A model generated the notes under the pieces. The model was not told the DNA's origin and ran no database searches. It saw nothing but the letters and a program-made list of their open reading frames with translations. Of a DNA stretch of 20,328 nt, positions 7,185 through 14,479 are shown one piece after another. Source of the DNA: a virus; the IMG/VR virus record IMGVR_UViG_3300018424_000342, positions 1 to 20,328 of that record; one strand, given 5' to 3'. Both the position numbers and the translations under genes were made by a program. Numbering within the stretch: position 1 is the stretch's first letter; every line of letters starts with the position of its first letter.

Positions 7185-8734
7185 TAGATCGGCCCTCCTG
7201 GTGCAAAGGTATAGTGTGCGGAGATGAAGCTGATTGTTTGCGTACTGGTCGCCACCTTGACGCGCAGCGCCATAGAATACCCAAGCCTGTTGACTGCCTT
7301 GCGCCGCTTAGTGACGCCAGATCCGCTGGTATCAGCCCAGAAAAAGTCGTCCCAGGTTGCAGTGTCCCAGGAAGCAAGGTTTGACGCGAAAGTAACTGGG
7401 GAAACATCAATCGCCGCTGCGGGCGCTTGGTCTACCCCGACGCCAAAACTGAACACAACGTCAGTCTCTCCCTCAAGCATGGGCTGGACACTGCTGAAGC
7501 GCTTGATGCCAGCACGGTCGTTGAAATAGTTGTAGCTGGTCACAAGATCGCCAGTGATGTTTTCGCCATCGTCAGCGTCACCGCCTACTTTGAAAACTTT
7601 GCCGCCGGAACTGCCAAAATATGTGTCGCCGTTGAACTGGCCCCAGACTGTTGAGGGCAGATCTTCAAAGATGCACCAAGCGCGGATGATCGGATTGAAA
7701 ACGTGCTGGTTATATGGGTCGATGCCGTCGCCAGTGGGGTAATTGAAGTAGACTTTATCGCCATCAGGGCTGACAAAGATTTGCCAGCCAGTATCGCTGC
7801 CTGTGAGCTTCACCTGACTGATGACCGTGCCGCGTATCTTCTCAGAAATCGCTGCCGCCTTGTTGCCGATGATGTCCTGACGCACAACCTGGCTGAGCGG
7901 CAGATAGCCCTCTCTAGTCATCACGATGACATCGCCACCCAGCTTGGCAATGGCACGCTTTTCATTGATCGGCTCAGCTATGCGGTAGGTGCCAACCAGA
8001 GCAAAGTTTGAGGCTGACGGATCTGAGCCGCTGTAGATCAGCACCTCGCCAGAACTCATGATGAGCGCCAGCAGATCATCAACGCCCTCGCCGCCGTCGA
8101 TAGTCAGCGTCGAGATCATGATGAGGTTACCACCGAAGGTGCCAACCAGGCCGACCGGAAACTTGGTAAAGTTGCCCTGGAAAGTGTCTACCGTGGCCGA
8201 ATAGTAAAAGTTCTGATCTGAGCCGGTGAAGTAGTAAACGCGGTTTTTGTAGGCATGAACGCCGGTCAGCGTATTTGCGTTGACGCCATCAGACAGCGTG
8301 ATCGACAGGTCGCTGGCGCTTGTCCCATTCCAGCTAAAAGGCACGTTTGCCCCTGACGGCACAAAGATGGATAGGTTGTTGAACTCGATGCTTTCGGCCC
8401 TGCCGTTTGCGAGGCCGGTCTTTTTGCTGACAGCCGTGCCGCTATCAATCTGGTACAGCGTGCCATTGCTGCCGATAGCCAATAGCTGGCGGTTTGCGCC
8501 AGCGTTATGCTCAACAAGCGTTTCAACATCACCAGTGCCTATGCCGCTGCAAAACTCTGTGTAGCCATCACGCAGGGTCACCTTCTCCACAGTCGGGAAA
8601 AAGTTGGACATCACGATTGCGTCCGTTGGCGGCATGGCGTCGATGCTGTCACGGCTGTTCAAGCCACCGACAGGCGCTGGCACAGATGCCGCTTTGACGC
8701 GATACCTAGAGGCTGTTGGCAGTGCCTGGAGCAT
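7184..8734 (-). CDS. Tail nozzle / tail tubular protein B-like protein
   Basis: This is a 516-residue, beta-rich protein. The opening VPAPVGGLNSRDSIDAMPPT (18-37) with the following DAIVMSNFFP and LRDGYTEF is the signature of a podovirus-type tail protein that forms the nozzle (stabilisation) ring below the adaptor. The rest looks like repeated blades (for example NRVYYFTGSDQNFYYSATVD, SSGEVLIYSGSDPS, STVWGQFNGDTYFGSSGGKV), consistent with a beta-propeller-like body. The GGAGG that serves the tail fibre start is encoded in its last codons (C-terminus APGGPI), and its TAA overlaps the fibre ATG. Confidence 0.85.
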   Translation of the reverse strand: MLQALPTASRYRVKAASVPAPVGGLNSRDSIDAMPPTDAIVMSNFFPTVEKVTLRDGYTEFCSGIGTGDVETLVEHNAGANRQLLAIGSNGTLYQIDSGTAVSKKTGLANGRAESIEFNNLSIFVPSGANVPFSWNGTSASDLSITLSDGVNANTLTGVHAYKNRVYYFTGSDQNFYYSATVDTFQGNFTKFPVGLVGTFGGNLIMISTLTIDGGEGVDDLLALIMSSGEVLIYSGSDPSASNFALVGTYRIAEPINEKRAIAKLGGDVIVMTREGYLPLSQVVRQDIIGNKAAAISEKIRGTVISQVKLTGSDTGWQIFVSPDGDKVYFNYPTGDGIDPYNQHVFNPIIRAWCIFEDLPSTVWGQFNGDTYFGSSGGKVFKVGGDADDGENITGDLVTSYNYFNDRAGIKRFSSVQPMLEGETDVVFSFGVGVDQAPAAAIDVSPVTFASNLASWDTATWDDFFWADTSGSGVTKRRKAVNRLGYSMALRVKVATSTQTISFISAHYTFAPGGPI

Positions 8735-9456
8735 TAGCTGCTGACCCCATATCCGCTATCAGGCAGATTGTAAGAGTAAGGGCTGACCAAGTAGCGCCGC
8801 GCATCATCGAGCGTGATGATTGGCGCGCCACCAGAACGGCTGATCGCCTGGCGCAGCTCTAGCTGGTACTGACGGAAGTCCTCATCATATGCGAGGCCGT
8901 GCGCCTGCTTGAAACGCCAGGTTGCGCCCATCTCGATGAGCGTTTCATCAAGGATGCCGACATCGGTATCAGCGGCAAAGGCAGCTTGCGAAGTACCACC
9001 ACTGGTTTGGTTCCAATGGCTCGACAGATACTCAAAGCCGATTGTGTCGGCTGCAGTAGGGGTTGGAGTAATGTCGAACTTCAGCGCGTTGCTGCTTGCC
9101 TTGAGACGGAAGCGATCAACGATGCCGGCATCTACTGTGCCGTGCCGATCCGATTGGAACTGCTGCGGCGTGATTGGGCCGACCATCTGATCTAGGTCGG
9201 TGCGATTGTAGGCTGTGCCACTGACAAAGCGGTCAAAATCGCTGGGCAAGTCATATGCCTGCGTGCCGTTGACCGTGGTGAAGGTATGCTCCTTCATCAG
9301 TATCGGCCAGTTAGTGGCCCGCATGAGCTGCTTGCCCTCGCGGTTGATTATGACTAGGAGCTGACGTGCAATCGGATCTGTGTTGCCGACAACAGTGGTC
9401 GGGCGCTCAAATCCGGTGAAGTCAGCTACCGTCTGTGCTATCGTCAGCAGGCTCAT
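8734..9456 (-). CDS. Head-tail adaptor / tail tubular protein A-like
   Basis: This 240-residue protein lies between capsid and nozzle genes. Its N-terminus (MSLLTIAQTVADFTGFERPT) and the run RQLLVIINREGKQLMRATNW, then the WPILMKEHTFTTVNGTQAYD and LPSDFDRFV motif, are characteristic of the gatekeeper/adaptor proteins that join portal to tail tube in podovirus-type phages. The C-terminal helix contains GATWRFKQAHGLAYDEDF. The start has GAGGAA seven or eight bases upstream, inside the preceding gene. The stop overlaps the nozzle start as TAATG. Confidence 0.85.
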   Translation of the reverse strand: MSLLTIAQTVADFTGFERPTTVVGNTDPIARQLLVIINREGKQLMRATNWPILMKEHTFTTVNGTQAYDLPSDFDRFVSGTAYNRTDLDQMVGPITPQQFQSDRHGTVDAGIVDRFRLKASSNALKFDITPTPTAADTIGFEYLSSHWNQTSGGTSQAAFAADTDVGILDETLIEMGATWRFKQAHGLAYDEDFRQYQLELRQAISRSGGAPIITLDDARRYLVSPYSYNLPDSGYGVSS

Positions 9457-9859
9457 CAGCTACTTCCTCAACCTTTGGCGCGGCTTTCTTGGCAGCGCGT
9501 TTCGGCTTTGCTTCCATGTGGAGCTGGGCGATCTTGCCGAGCTGCACATATGGCTCACCCATCTGGCGCAGCAGCGTTTCTTCAGCCGCAGCCAGTTCTT
9601 CAATGGTTTCGATGCCTTTCAGCTCAAGCTCAATGCGGCGAGGCTCAGACATTCCAGGCACGTCATTCAGACCGCCGCCCTTCTTCTTGGGCTTCTTCTT
9701 GCCGGCCTTGAACTCAGCCCAGGCTTCAGGAAAGCGGGCGAGATCTTCAGGGCGGGCTGGGCCTTCCCAAACGTCCTTTACGCCAGAGACGACGATGCGG
9801 CAGAAGTCGCGCATCTGGCCGTTCAACTCGCGTTCAAAAAAGATACCTTTTGCGGGCAT
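9422..9859 (-). CDS. Phage hypothetical protein with helix-hairpin-helix-like segment, head-tail region
   Basis: This is a 145-residue protein. The N-terminal part (KGIFFERELNGQMRDFCRIV, then RPEDLARFPEAWAEFKAG) and the pattern VPGMSEPRRIELELKGIETIEELA (67-90) resemble a small conserved podovirus-type protein usually coded between the coat and tail genes. In its relatives the second part reads as a helix-hairpin-helix-like 'P-G-[LM]-x...L-x-x-x-G-I-x-T-[IV]-E-x-L-A'. A lysine cluster (KKKPKKKGGG, 54-63) and a second basic then acidic tail (KPKRAAKKAAPKVEEVADEP) are unusual. The last codons hold the ribosome-binding site of the next gene, giving a 35-base overlap. Nucleic-acid binding is possible but unproven. 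Confidence 0.75.
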   Translation of the reverse strand: MPAKGIFFERELNGQMRDFCRIVVSGVKDVWEGPARPEDLARFPEAWAEFKAGKKKPKKKGGGLNDVPGMSEPRRIELELKGIETIEELAAAEETLLRQMGEPYVQLGKIAQLHMEAKPKRAAKKAAPKVEEVADEPADDSTDGS

Positions 9860-9864
9860 TTATT

Positions 9865-9869
9865 CCTCC
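9865..9869 (-). promoter_or_regulatory. Strong Shine-Dalgarno site of the 145-residue protein
   Basis: GGAGG on the minus strand lies 5 bases (AATAA) before the ATG at 9859. It is a near-ideal ribosome-binding site and supports that start. It is also the first independent translation start after the hairpin, so translation can restart here without coupling to the capsid block. Confidence 0.7.
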
Positions 9870-9881
9870 AGTTGTAGGGGT

Positions 9882-9907
9882 GAGAGGGCGACCGAAGCCG
9901 CCCCCTC
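9882..9907 (-). other. Very stable C(UUCG)G RNA hairpin after the capsid block
   Basis: On the minus strand the arm 9907-9897 (GAGGGGGCGGC) and the arm 9892-9882 (GTCGCCCTCTC) form an 11-base-pair stem, with two G-U pairs, closed by a TTCG loop in the C(UUCG)G context known for exceptional RNA stability. It begins 8 bases after the decoration-protein stop, in the only sizeable gap inside the operon. The following bases (ACCCCTACAACTGG) are not a U-run, so it is not a standard intrinsic terminator. It may be a 3' stability element, an RNase stop or a partial attenuator separating high-level capsid expression from tail genes. Confidence 0.6.
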
Positions 9908-9915
9908 CAGGGAGA

Positions 9916-10389
9916 TCACATCGGGAAATCGCAGATGATTTCCTTGTCGCTGATGTCGCCAGCAATCGCACAGACGTTATCTGTGACGGCTGCGGAAACA
10001 TCGAGCGTGCCGTCCGACGATCCAGTCGGGGTCAGCGGGTCGCCGTCTGCGCCTGCAGTGAGGGCAGTGTTAAGCGTTGCCGGGCCTTTGACCTGAACCC
10101 AGCAATACTGACCATCGGTCGGAGCGGACTGCAGAACACCAGCGCCGATCTCTACGGAATCCGAGAGGTCGGAGGTCACCTGGTTGTTCTTGTAGCCATC
10201 AAGCGTGTAGTAGTACGCCACGTTGCCGGATACGGCTGCAACCGAACCAGCGCCAGTGTCATACTGCACATACTTGAAGATCCGCGTACCGTTGGTGTCG
10301 TCAACGATGGCACCAAGCTGACCTAGCTGAAACTCAGGCGTGTCAGCGACTGCGGTGGGGTCAATCCCCATTACTGATGCAATAGCCAT
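9916..10389 (-). CDS. Probable head decoration/stabilising protein
   Basis: This 157-residue protein is rich in Gly, Ala, Thr and Asp and mostly beta in character (EFQLGQLGAIVDDTNGTRIF, VAAVSGNVAYYYTLDG, GQYCWVQVKGPATLNT). It lies 12 bases after the major capsid gene with a good ribosome-binding site (GAGGAGA). Its size, the 'LG-x-x-x-x-DD-x-G' opening with repeated small beta units, and its place directly after the coat gene all fit a capsid decoration protein. I recognise no catalytic motif. The family is inferred mainly from context. Confidence 0.65.
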   Translation of the reverse strand: MAIASVMGIDPTAVADTPEFQLGQLGAIVDDTNGTRIFKYVQYDTGAGSVAAVSGNVAYYYTLDGYKNNQVTSDLSDSVEIGAGVLQSAPTDGQYCWVQVKGPATLNTALTAGADGDPLTPTGSSDGTLDVSAAVTDNVCAIAGDISDKEIICDFPM

Positions 10390-10401
10390 TACCAGTCTCC
10401 T

Positions 10402-11346
10402 CTAGGTATGGATGACGCCTTGCAGCGCACGGTTGGAACAGGTCAGGTTACCCGACCAGAACATCGGCGTTACAAGCGCATCTTGGTTGACGGACATCCG
10501 CGCCTCACCAGGCACGAAATCGCGACCGGCAGCGACTTCCATCCGCAGATAATCTGTGTTCAGGAAGTACATACGGTCGGTGTTACAGGCGTCATCGAAC
10601 ACGACATCCGAGTTCAGATACTGGACGCTGGTGAAACCAGAGTTGGCCAGATCGTCGCTGGTGATGCGCTGGATGGCCTGCAGGCTTCCGAGGAAAGCCT
10701 TGTAGGCGTTGGTGCCGGCCATAACCAGGTCAGGCGAGTCAGCGCCGCGAACAAGCTGCAGATAGATGTTGTTCATATCTGCCTGCACGTTTGCTGTGCT
10801 GAAAGCGTTAGACGTGGCAGTGGTCTGCACGTTTTGCCAGAAGGTGTAGGTCGAGGAGTTGATCCCGCCCACAGTGCCGGTGCCGGCATCAGCTACAACG
10901 AGCTGAAGGCCACCGACTTCCTTGCCGTCGCTGCCGGTGCCATCGGAGTAGATAGCAGTCGAGAGCGTGTTCATCATCGACTTCTCAAGGACGTTCACAC
11001 GCGCCTCAAGCAGATTGATGATGGCCTCAGTGCCGGAGTTTTTGACTTGCTCCAGGCCGCTGATGGTGACGTTACCGGCAAGCTGCTTGTATTCAAACTC
11101 AGCAGCCGTCAGCACGTCAGACGGCGAGACATCAAGGGTTTCGTAGCCGCTGTAGAACTGAACAGTTCCGTTTGCAGCATACTCAAGTTCACGCACGATA
11201 GAACGGCCAGTCACAGTGGTCTGGTTGCCGTTTTCGCGCATCCGACGCAGCAACGCATTGTGGTTGCTTACGTTGTCAGAGAGCTGTCGTGACCGATTGC
11301 GAAGCGTGGTCGTGACAATCTCTGAGAGGTTTGGGCTGGTTGCCAT
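10402..11346 (-). CDS. Major capsid protein
   Basis: This 314-residue protein forms the head shell. It has the recurrent layout of an HK97-fold coat family: an N-terminal helical segment (RSRQLSDNVSNHNALLRRM), a beta-rich E-loop-like part with GRSIVRELEYAANGTVQFYS and GYETLDVSPSDVLTAAEFEY, a long spine helix (NLLEARVNVLEKSMMNTLST) and the GGLQLVVADAGTGTVGGI motif that is highly characteristic of this coat family. It follows the scaffold by 5 bases with AAGG upstream. The length is typical. Maturation cleavage is not evident because there is no long N-terminal delta domain. The 294-residue plus-strand frame across this gene is a shadow. Confidence 0.94.
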   Translation of the reverse strand: MATSPNLSEIVTTTLRNRSRQLSDNVSNHNALLRRMRENGNQTTVTGRSIVRELEYAANGTVQFYSGYETLDVSPSDVLTAAEFEYKQLAGNVTISGLEQVKNSGTEAIINLLEARVNVLEKSMMNTLSTAIYSDGTGSDGKEVGGLQLVVADAGTGTVGGINSSTYTFWQNVQTTATSNAFSTANVQADMNNIYLQLVRGADSPDLVMAGTNAYKAFLGSLQAIQRITSDDLANSGFTSVQYLNSDVVFDDACNTDRMYFLNTDYLRMEVAAGRDFVPGEARMSVNQDALVTPMFWSGNLTCSNRALQGVIHT

Positions 11347-11351
11347 AGGCT

Positions 11352-12443
11352 TTACCTTCCATTCTCAAGTTGTCGAATTGACGCCATGATGGTGTCACGG
11401 ACAGACATCCCCGCTGGAAGCGCTTGTTGAGCTGGTGCGGCACTGCCTCTGACTTTCGACCTTTGCGCTTTTTTCGCTTTCTTCACGGCATCTGTCTTCA
11501 CCGTGTCCTGCGACTTCTTCAGCGCGTAACTGTCCATCTCTGCCTTTCGCAGCTCAGGATCGGCGTAAACCGCCATTTCATAAGCTGTCTTCAGGTCTGG
11601 AGCGTTGCCGTTGCTGATAAACGTACCCATTACAGACCGCACCTTTTCAAAATGCGGATGCGCTGGGTTACCGTTTGCATCAGTTTCAGCGGCAAACTGG
11701 TCGATCAAAGACTGCGTGCTTTGCTGGACGCTTTGCTGTGCTTGTGTCTGTTGGTTTTGGATGAAGCCGGTGAGCTGAGCTACTTGCTGCTTCAACGCCT
11801 TCACTTCAGGATCTGCATACTCGTCCTCCAGGGCGGCATCGTTGCCGACTGCCCCGATATCCACGCCATACTGGTTGGCCAACCAGGCAATAGCGTTTTG
11901 AGGGTCTTTCTGCAGATATTCGTTAGCAGCCATCAGTTGCCTGACCGCTGCAACGTCATCCATGCCCGCCCTTGCGAATGTATCGCGGTGCGGTGCAAGA
12001 ATCTCATCGAGTGCTTCTGAGCGCTTGCGGAGAGCCGCTACACCTTGGGTCTTCTTGGTGTAGTCGGCTTCCATCTCCTTGTAGCGCCGCATCATAAAGT
12101 GCTGCGCTTCAGGCTCCATAGAAGCAAAATCATTTTTGAACTCAGCAGGCCAATGGCTCATTGGCTCAAGCGCCTCAAGCTCTGGCGCTTCTTCTGCCTC
12201 GTCTGTTTCGTCTAGGTCTTCTTCAGGCTCATCATCAGCCTCGCTGACCTCGACTGTCTCATCTGGCGCGGGTGGCTCACGCAGACCATCTTCCTGGTCG
12301 TCGCCGGCATCTGCGTTCAGTTCTTGCAAAGTCCTGGCAACTGTCTCAGCGACTGTTTCCGGCCTTGCTGGCTCGGCTGGTGCGGCAGCATCGGCTGCGG
12401 CCTCAGCGGGAGTGCTATCAAGCGGGAGTTCTTGTTCTGTCAT
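11352..12443 (-). CDS. Capsid scaffolding (assembly) protein
   Basis: This 363-residue protein precedes the major capsid gene. The N-terminal third is very acidic and disordered (ADDEPEEDLDETDEAEEAPE). A conserved helical middle starts at MSHWPAEFKNDFASMEPEAQ and continues through RYKEMEADYTKKTQG, LAPHRDTFARAG and IAWLANQYGVD. The C-terminus is basic (VKKAKKAQRSKVRG), as expected for scaffolds that bind the inner coat surface through a positive C-terminal helix. Such proteins template prohead assembly and leave before or during packaging. The stop TAA lies inside the ribosome-binding region of the capsid gene (GGAAGGTAA), 5 bases from its ATG. Confidence 0.85.
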   Translation of the reverse strand: MTEQELPLDSTPAEAAADAAAPAEPARPETVAETVARTLQELNADAGDDQEDGLREPPAPDETVEVSEADDEPEEDLDETDEAEEAPELEALEPMSHWPAEFKNDFASMEPEAQHFMMRRYKEMEADYTKKTQGVAALRKRSEALDEILAPHRDTFARAGMDDVAAVRQLMAANEYLQKDPQNAIAWLANQYGVDIGAVGNDAALEDEYADPEVKALKQQVAQLTGFIQNQQTQAQQSVQQSTQSLIDQFAAETDANGNPAHPHFEKVRSVMGTFISNGNAPDLKTAYEMAVYADPELRKAEMDSYALKKSQDTVKTDAVKKAKKAQRSKVRGSAAPAQQALPAGMSVRDTIMASIRQLENGR

Positions 12444-12652
12444 TTGAATAGATGGTCTTGGCTAGTGCCTACCTCCACAAAGTTATTGCGCCGCAGAAAC
12501 TCGCGGTGCTGGGAACGGCTGGTGATCCAGCCACGATCTTTCATGTTCTGGTAAGGCTCGATGTCGCTCAAAATGGAAACGCCGCCCTTGGGGGCGGCGC
12601 TTGCCTTGGGTACGATCTGACCATCCCTGAACACAAATGTCTGTTTGCTCAT
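12440..12652 (-). CDS. Conserved small phage head-region protein
   Basis: This 70-residue protein has an N-terminal beta-like part (TFVFRDGQIVPK) and the segment SDIEPYQNMKDRGWITSRSQ followed by HREFLRRNNFVEVG (29-62). The pattern of a statement-like 'SDI-x-PY', then 'ITSRSQHREFL' and 'EVG', is familiar from small conserved proteins encoded next to capsid or scaffold genes in many podovirus-type phages. The molecular role is not known to me. ATGA overlaps join it to both neighbours, so it is translated as part of the scaffold-capsid unit. Confidence 0.8.
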   Translation of the reverse strand: MSKQTFVFRDGQIVPKASAAPKGGVSILSDIEPYQNMKDRGWITSRSQHREFLRRNNFVEVGTSQDHLFK

Positions 12653-12861
12653 CCCATCAGCATCCTTGCTGCCATGTCGCGCTGCGCCTGATCCATCTTG
12701 CGGCGCGGCCTGTTCAAACTGCCAATAGCTTGCATCATCTCAGGGATTACTTTGCTGAGAACCGCCGCAAGCGGGCTATCCATTGCCTCGCGGATGATCT
12801 CTTTCTCTTGCTCCGACAAAGCCTGGTAGGCTTCATTGGCGCGTTCCATATCGACTTCCAT
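12649..12861 (-). CDS. Small helical hypothetical phage protein
   Basis: This 70-residue, almost wholly helical protein is rich in Met, Glu and Arg (for example SEQEKEIIREAMDSPLAAVL and RRKMDQAQRDMAARMLMG). It sits in the chain of small genes between portal and scaffold. The ATG at 12861 forms TGATG with the preceding stop. A GTG directly before it (12864) would give a GTGA overlap and one more residue. AGGGA lies 9 bases before the ATG, or 6 before the GTG. Its stop overlaps the next start as ATGA. No function is recognised. A head-assembly accessory role is inferred from position only. Confidence 0.75.
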   Translation of the reverse strand: MEVDMERANEAYQALSEQEKEIIREAMDSPLAAVLSKVIPEMMQAIGSLNRPRRKMDQAQRDMAARMLMG

Positions 12862-14096
12862 CACACAAAGTCCCTTGGGTTGCCAAAGATGTTGAGATTA
12901 GGCGCGGCTTGCTGTGGCTGTGTCATGCCGCGTGTTTGCAACAGATCAACCAGAGTGCCGCCGGCATATCCATACGGCTGGTACAGATTGCCCCGCCCAC
13001 TATAAAGGTAGTAGGGGTTCAGCAAGTAATTCGCTGCCAGATCGTCAATCACTTCCGGCGTTGTTGTGCCGGGATCGACTGTGGCTGGTGGCTGGCTTGC
13101 TGGCTGAGATGAGCCGCCGTCATCACCGCCGCTCATGTTCTGCCCTGCGGTGCCGCGCACTAGGTTTGCAAACGGCCCTTCATAGTTTGGATCGTTGCGC
13201 CCACTGTAGACGATGCCACCAAGGCTGTTCATGCTGAGCGTGCCAGGCCCAGCCTGTACGCCGGTGACTGCGCCAGTGATTGGGTCAATCGTGCCGGTGC
13301 CTGTTTGCTCAACCATGCGCTGCAACTGACCAATATTAAACGCCTGAGCGTCTGCCGGATCAGGAGTGTTGAACAGTGAACCGAGCGGCCCGCCACCAAA
13401 TATTGTAGCCATGCCAGTCCCAGGCGGGGTGCCACCATAGAGATCATCATATGCGTCTGCGAAAAACCCGCTCATCGGGTCGTTTCGCCCAGGCGCACGA
13501 TCAACGCGATTGCGCGGCGTCGGCCGGTCGGGATTTGCCAGAGACTCTTGCGCTGCTTGGTTTATTAGCTGCCGTGCAAGCTCAGCCTGAGAATTATCCG
13601 CTGGCGGCGGCGCTGCAGACACAAGCCGCTCCGGCGGCAATGCAGCGGGCGGGGGTGGCGGCGGGGCTGGTTGAACAGCGGCTTGAACTAGTGCCTCCAC
13701 ATTAGCTGCAGCTTGAGCGTCCCCTGATCCAGCGCTAGGCAATCTAGGAAGCCCAAAACCTGGGTTAAGCACCGGGTCTGTTCTAGCAAAATCTTGGAAC
13801 GCGCGCTCTGTCGTTTGGTCTACTCTGACAGGCTCAATGTTTCGGCCCATCGTAACGATATCAACAATCGGATCTGGCTCGTTGTCACTGTCAGGCGCAG
13901 GCGAGGCTTGCCTGACGTTGGTCGTGCCGCCTACCGGACGATCCTGCGAAACCAAGCCGGGACGCTCATTGTCGCGGAAAGATGCGTCACCGCCGCCAGA
14001 TGAGCTGTCATTGTTGCCGCCGCCGTTGCCGCCGCTACTACCGCCGCCGTCGCCGTCGTAGCAGATGCGGTTTTCAATCAGGTAAGACCGAAGCAT
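12861..14096 (-). CDS. Gly/Pro/Ala-rich, lysine-free hypothetical phage protein
   Basis: This 411-residue protein of unknown function starts with a short basic-hydrophobic segment (MLRSYLIENRICYDGDG) and then a Gly/Ser/Asn-rich linker. A Pro-rich run (APPPPPPAALPP) sits near the middle. A better ordered C-terminal part contains NPYYLYSGRGNLYQPYGYAG and GGTLVDLLQTRGM. I find no lysine in the whole protein, while arginines are common. I chose the ATG at 14096 because AAAGGG lies 5 bases upstream. A GTG 33 bases earlier (14129) would add MQGLQIKKGQA, whose Lys codons are the ribosome-binding site itself. The start lies inside the end of the acyltransferase gene (19-base overlap). The sequence looks like a conserved marine-phage structural or assembly protein, but I cannot assign a job. 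Confidence 0.8.
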   Translation of the reverse strand: MLRSYLIENRICYDGDGGGSSGGNGGGNNDSSSGGGDASFRDNERPGLVSQDRPVGGTTNVRQASPAPDSDNEPDPIVDIVTMGRNIEPVRVDQTTERAFQDFARTDPVLNPGFGLPRLPSAGSGDAQAAANVEALVQAAVQPAPPPPPPAALPPERLVSAAPPPADNSQAELARQLINQAAQESLANPDRPTPRNRVDRAPGRNDPMSGFFADAYDDLYGGTPPGTGMATIFGGGPLGSLFNTPDPADAQAFNIGQLQRMVEQTGTGTIDPITGAVTGVQAGPGTLSMNSLGGIVYSGRNDPNYEGPFANLVRGTAGQNMSGGDDGGSSQPASQPPATVDPGTTTPEVIDDLAANYLLNPYYLYSGRGNLYQPYGYAGGTLVDLLQTRGMTQPQQAAPNLNIFGNPRDFV

Positions 14097-14479
14097 TGCT
14101 TGCCCTTTCTTGATCTGAAGCCCCTGCACTCAATGCCTTTGCCAAGCACAGAACGCAGATGCTCCCTGCCCTCGCGCACCATTTGGCCGACGCCGCCCCA
14201 AGGCGCTATGAAATCAACGACCCAGAGACGGTCGCCTGCGTTCCAATCATCAGGCTGCAACTTTCTGGTTCGCTTAACATAGCCCTGCTCAATCTCCTCA
14301 TTGAACAAGCCCCAAGTGACAAAGCCGACCGGCTGATGCTCGACTTGCCAGATTCTGAACTGCTGCAAAGCAACAGGCGGCAAGATAAGCCGGTGAATGT
14401 CATCAACAGTCCAGTTGCAGTGCTGTTCGCTCTGGCCCATGAGCCAGGTCATCATGCCGACAGCCTCGATGTTCTTCAT
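14078..14479 (-). CDS. HlyC/RTX toxin-activating lysine acyltransferase family protein
   Basis: This 133-residue protein aligns by eye with E. coli HlyC over almost all of its first 95 residues. MMTWLMGQSEQHCNW (9-23) matches the HlyC VSWLWASSPLHRNW region. LPPVALQQFRIW (33-44), PVGFVTWGLFNEE (50-62) and DDWNAGDRLWVVDFIAPWG (77-95) match its later blocks. The catalytic pair of the family, His23 and Asp92 in HlyC, corresponds to His20 and Asp89 here. HlyC enzymes have a GNAT-like fold and move a fatty acyl group from acyl-ACP to internal lysines of RTX toxins. The C-terminus is shorter than in HlyC (about 170 residues). No RTX repeat protein is present, so the substrate is probably a phage or host protein. 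It lies between portal and scaffold genes with an ATGA overlap at its start. Family call is strong; substrate is unknown. Confidence 0.87.
   Translation of the reverse strand: MKNIEAVGMMTWLMGQSEQHCNWTVDDIHRLILPPVALQQFRIWQVEHQPVGFVTWGLFNEEIEQGYVKRTRKLQPDDWNAGDRLWVVDFIAPWGGVGQMVREGREHLRSVLGKGIECRGFRSRKGKQCFGLT

Noticed and set aside
9860-9915. Calling the UUCG hairpin an intrinsic terminator
   Set aside because: No U-run follows the stem; the next bases are C/A-rich, so termination is only one of several options.
10408-11292. 294-codon open frame on the plus strand
   Set aside because: It is antisense to the major capsid gene, with no ribosome-binding site or family resemblance; a shadow of the coding bias.
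12861-14096. Reading the Gly-rich protein as an RTX toxin substrate of the acyltransferase
   Set aside because: It has no calcium-binding nonapeptide repeats (GGxGxDxxx) and no lysine to acylate, so it cannot be a lysine-acylated RTX protein.
14097-14129. GTG start at 14129 for the lysine-free protein
   Set aside because: The extra residues are encoded by the end of the acyltransferase gene and the AAAGGG ribosome-binding site of the ATG at 14096.
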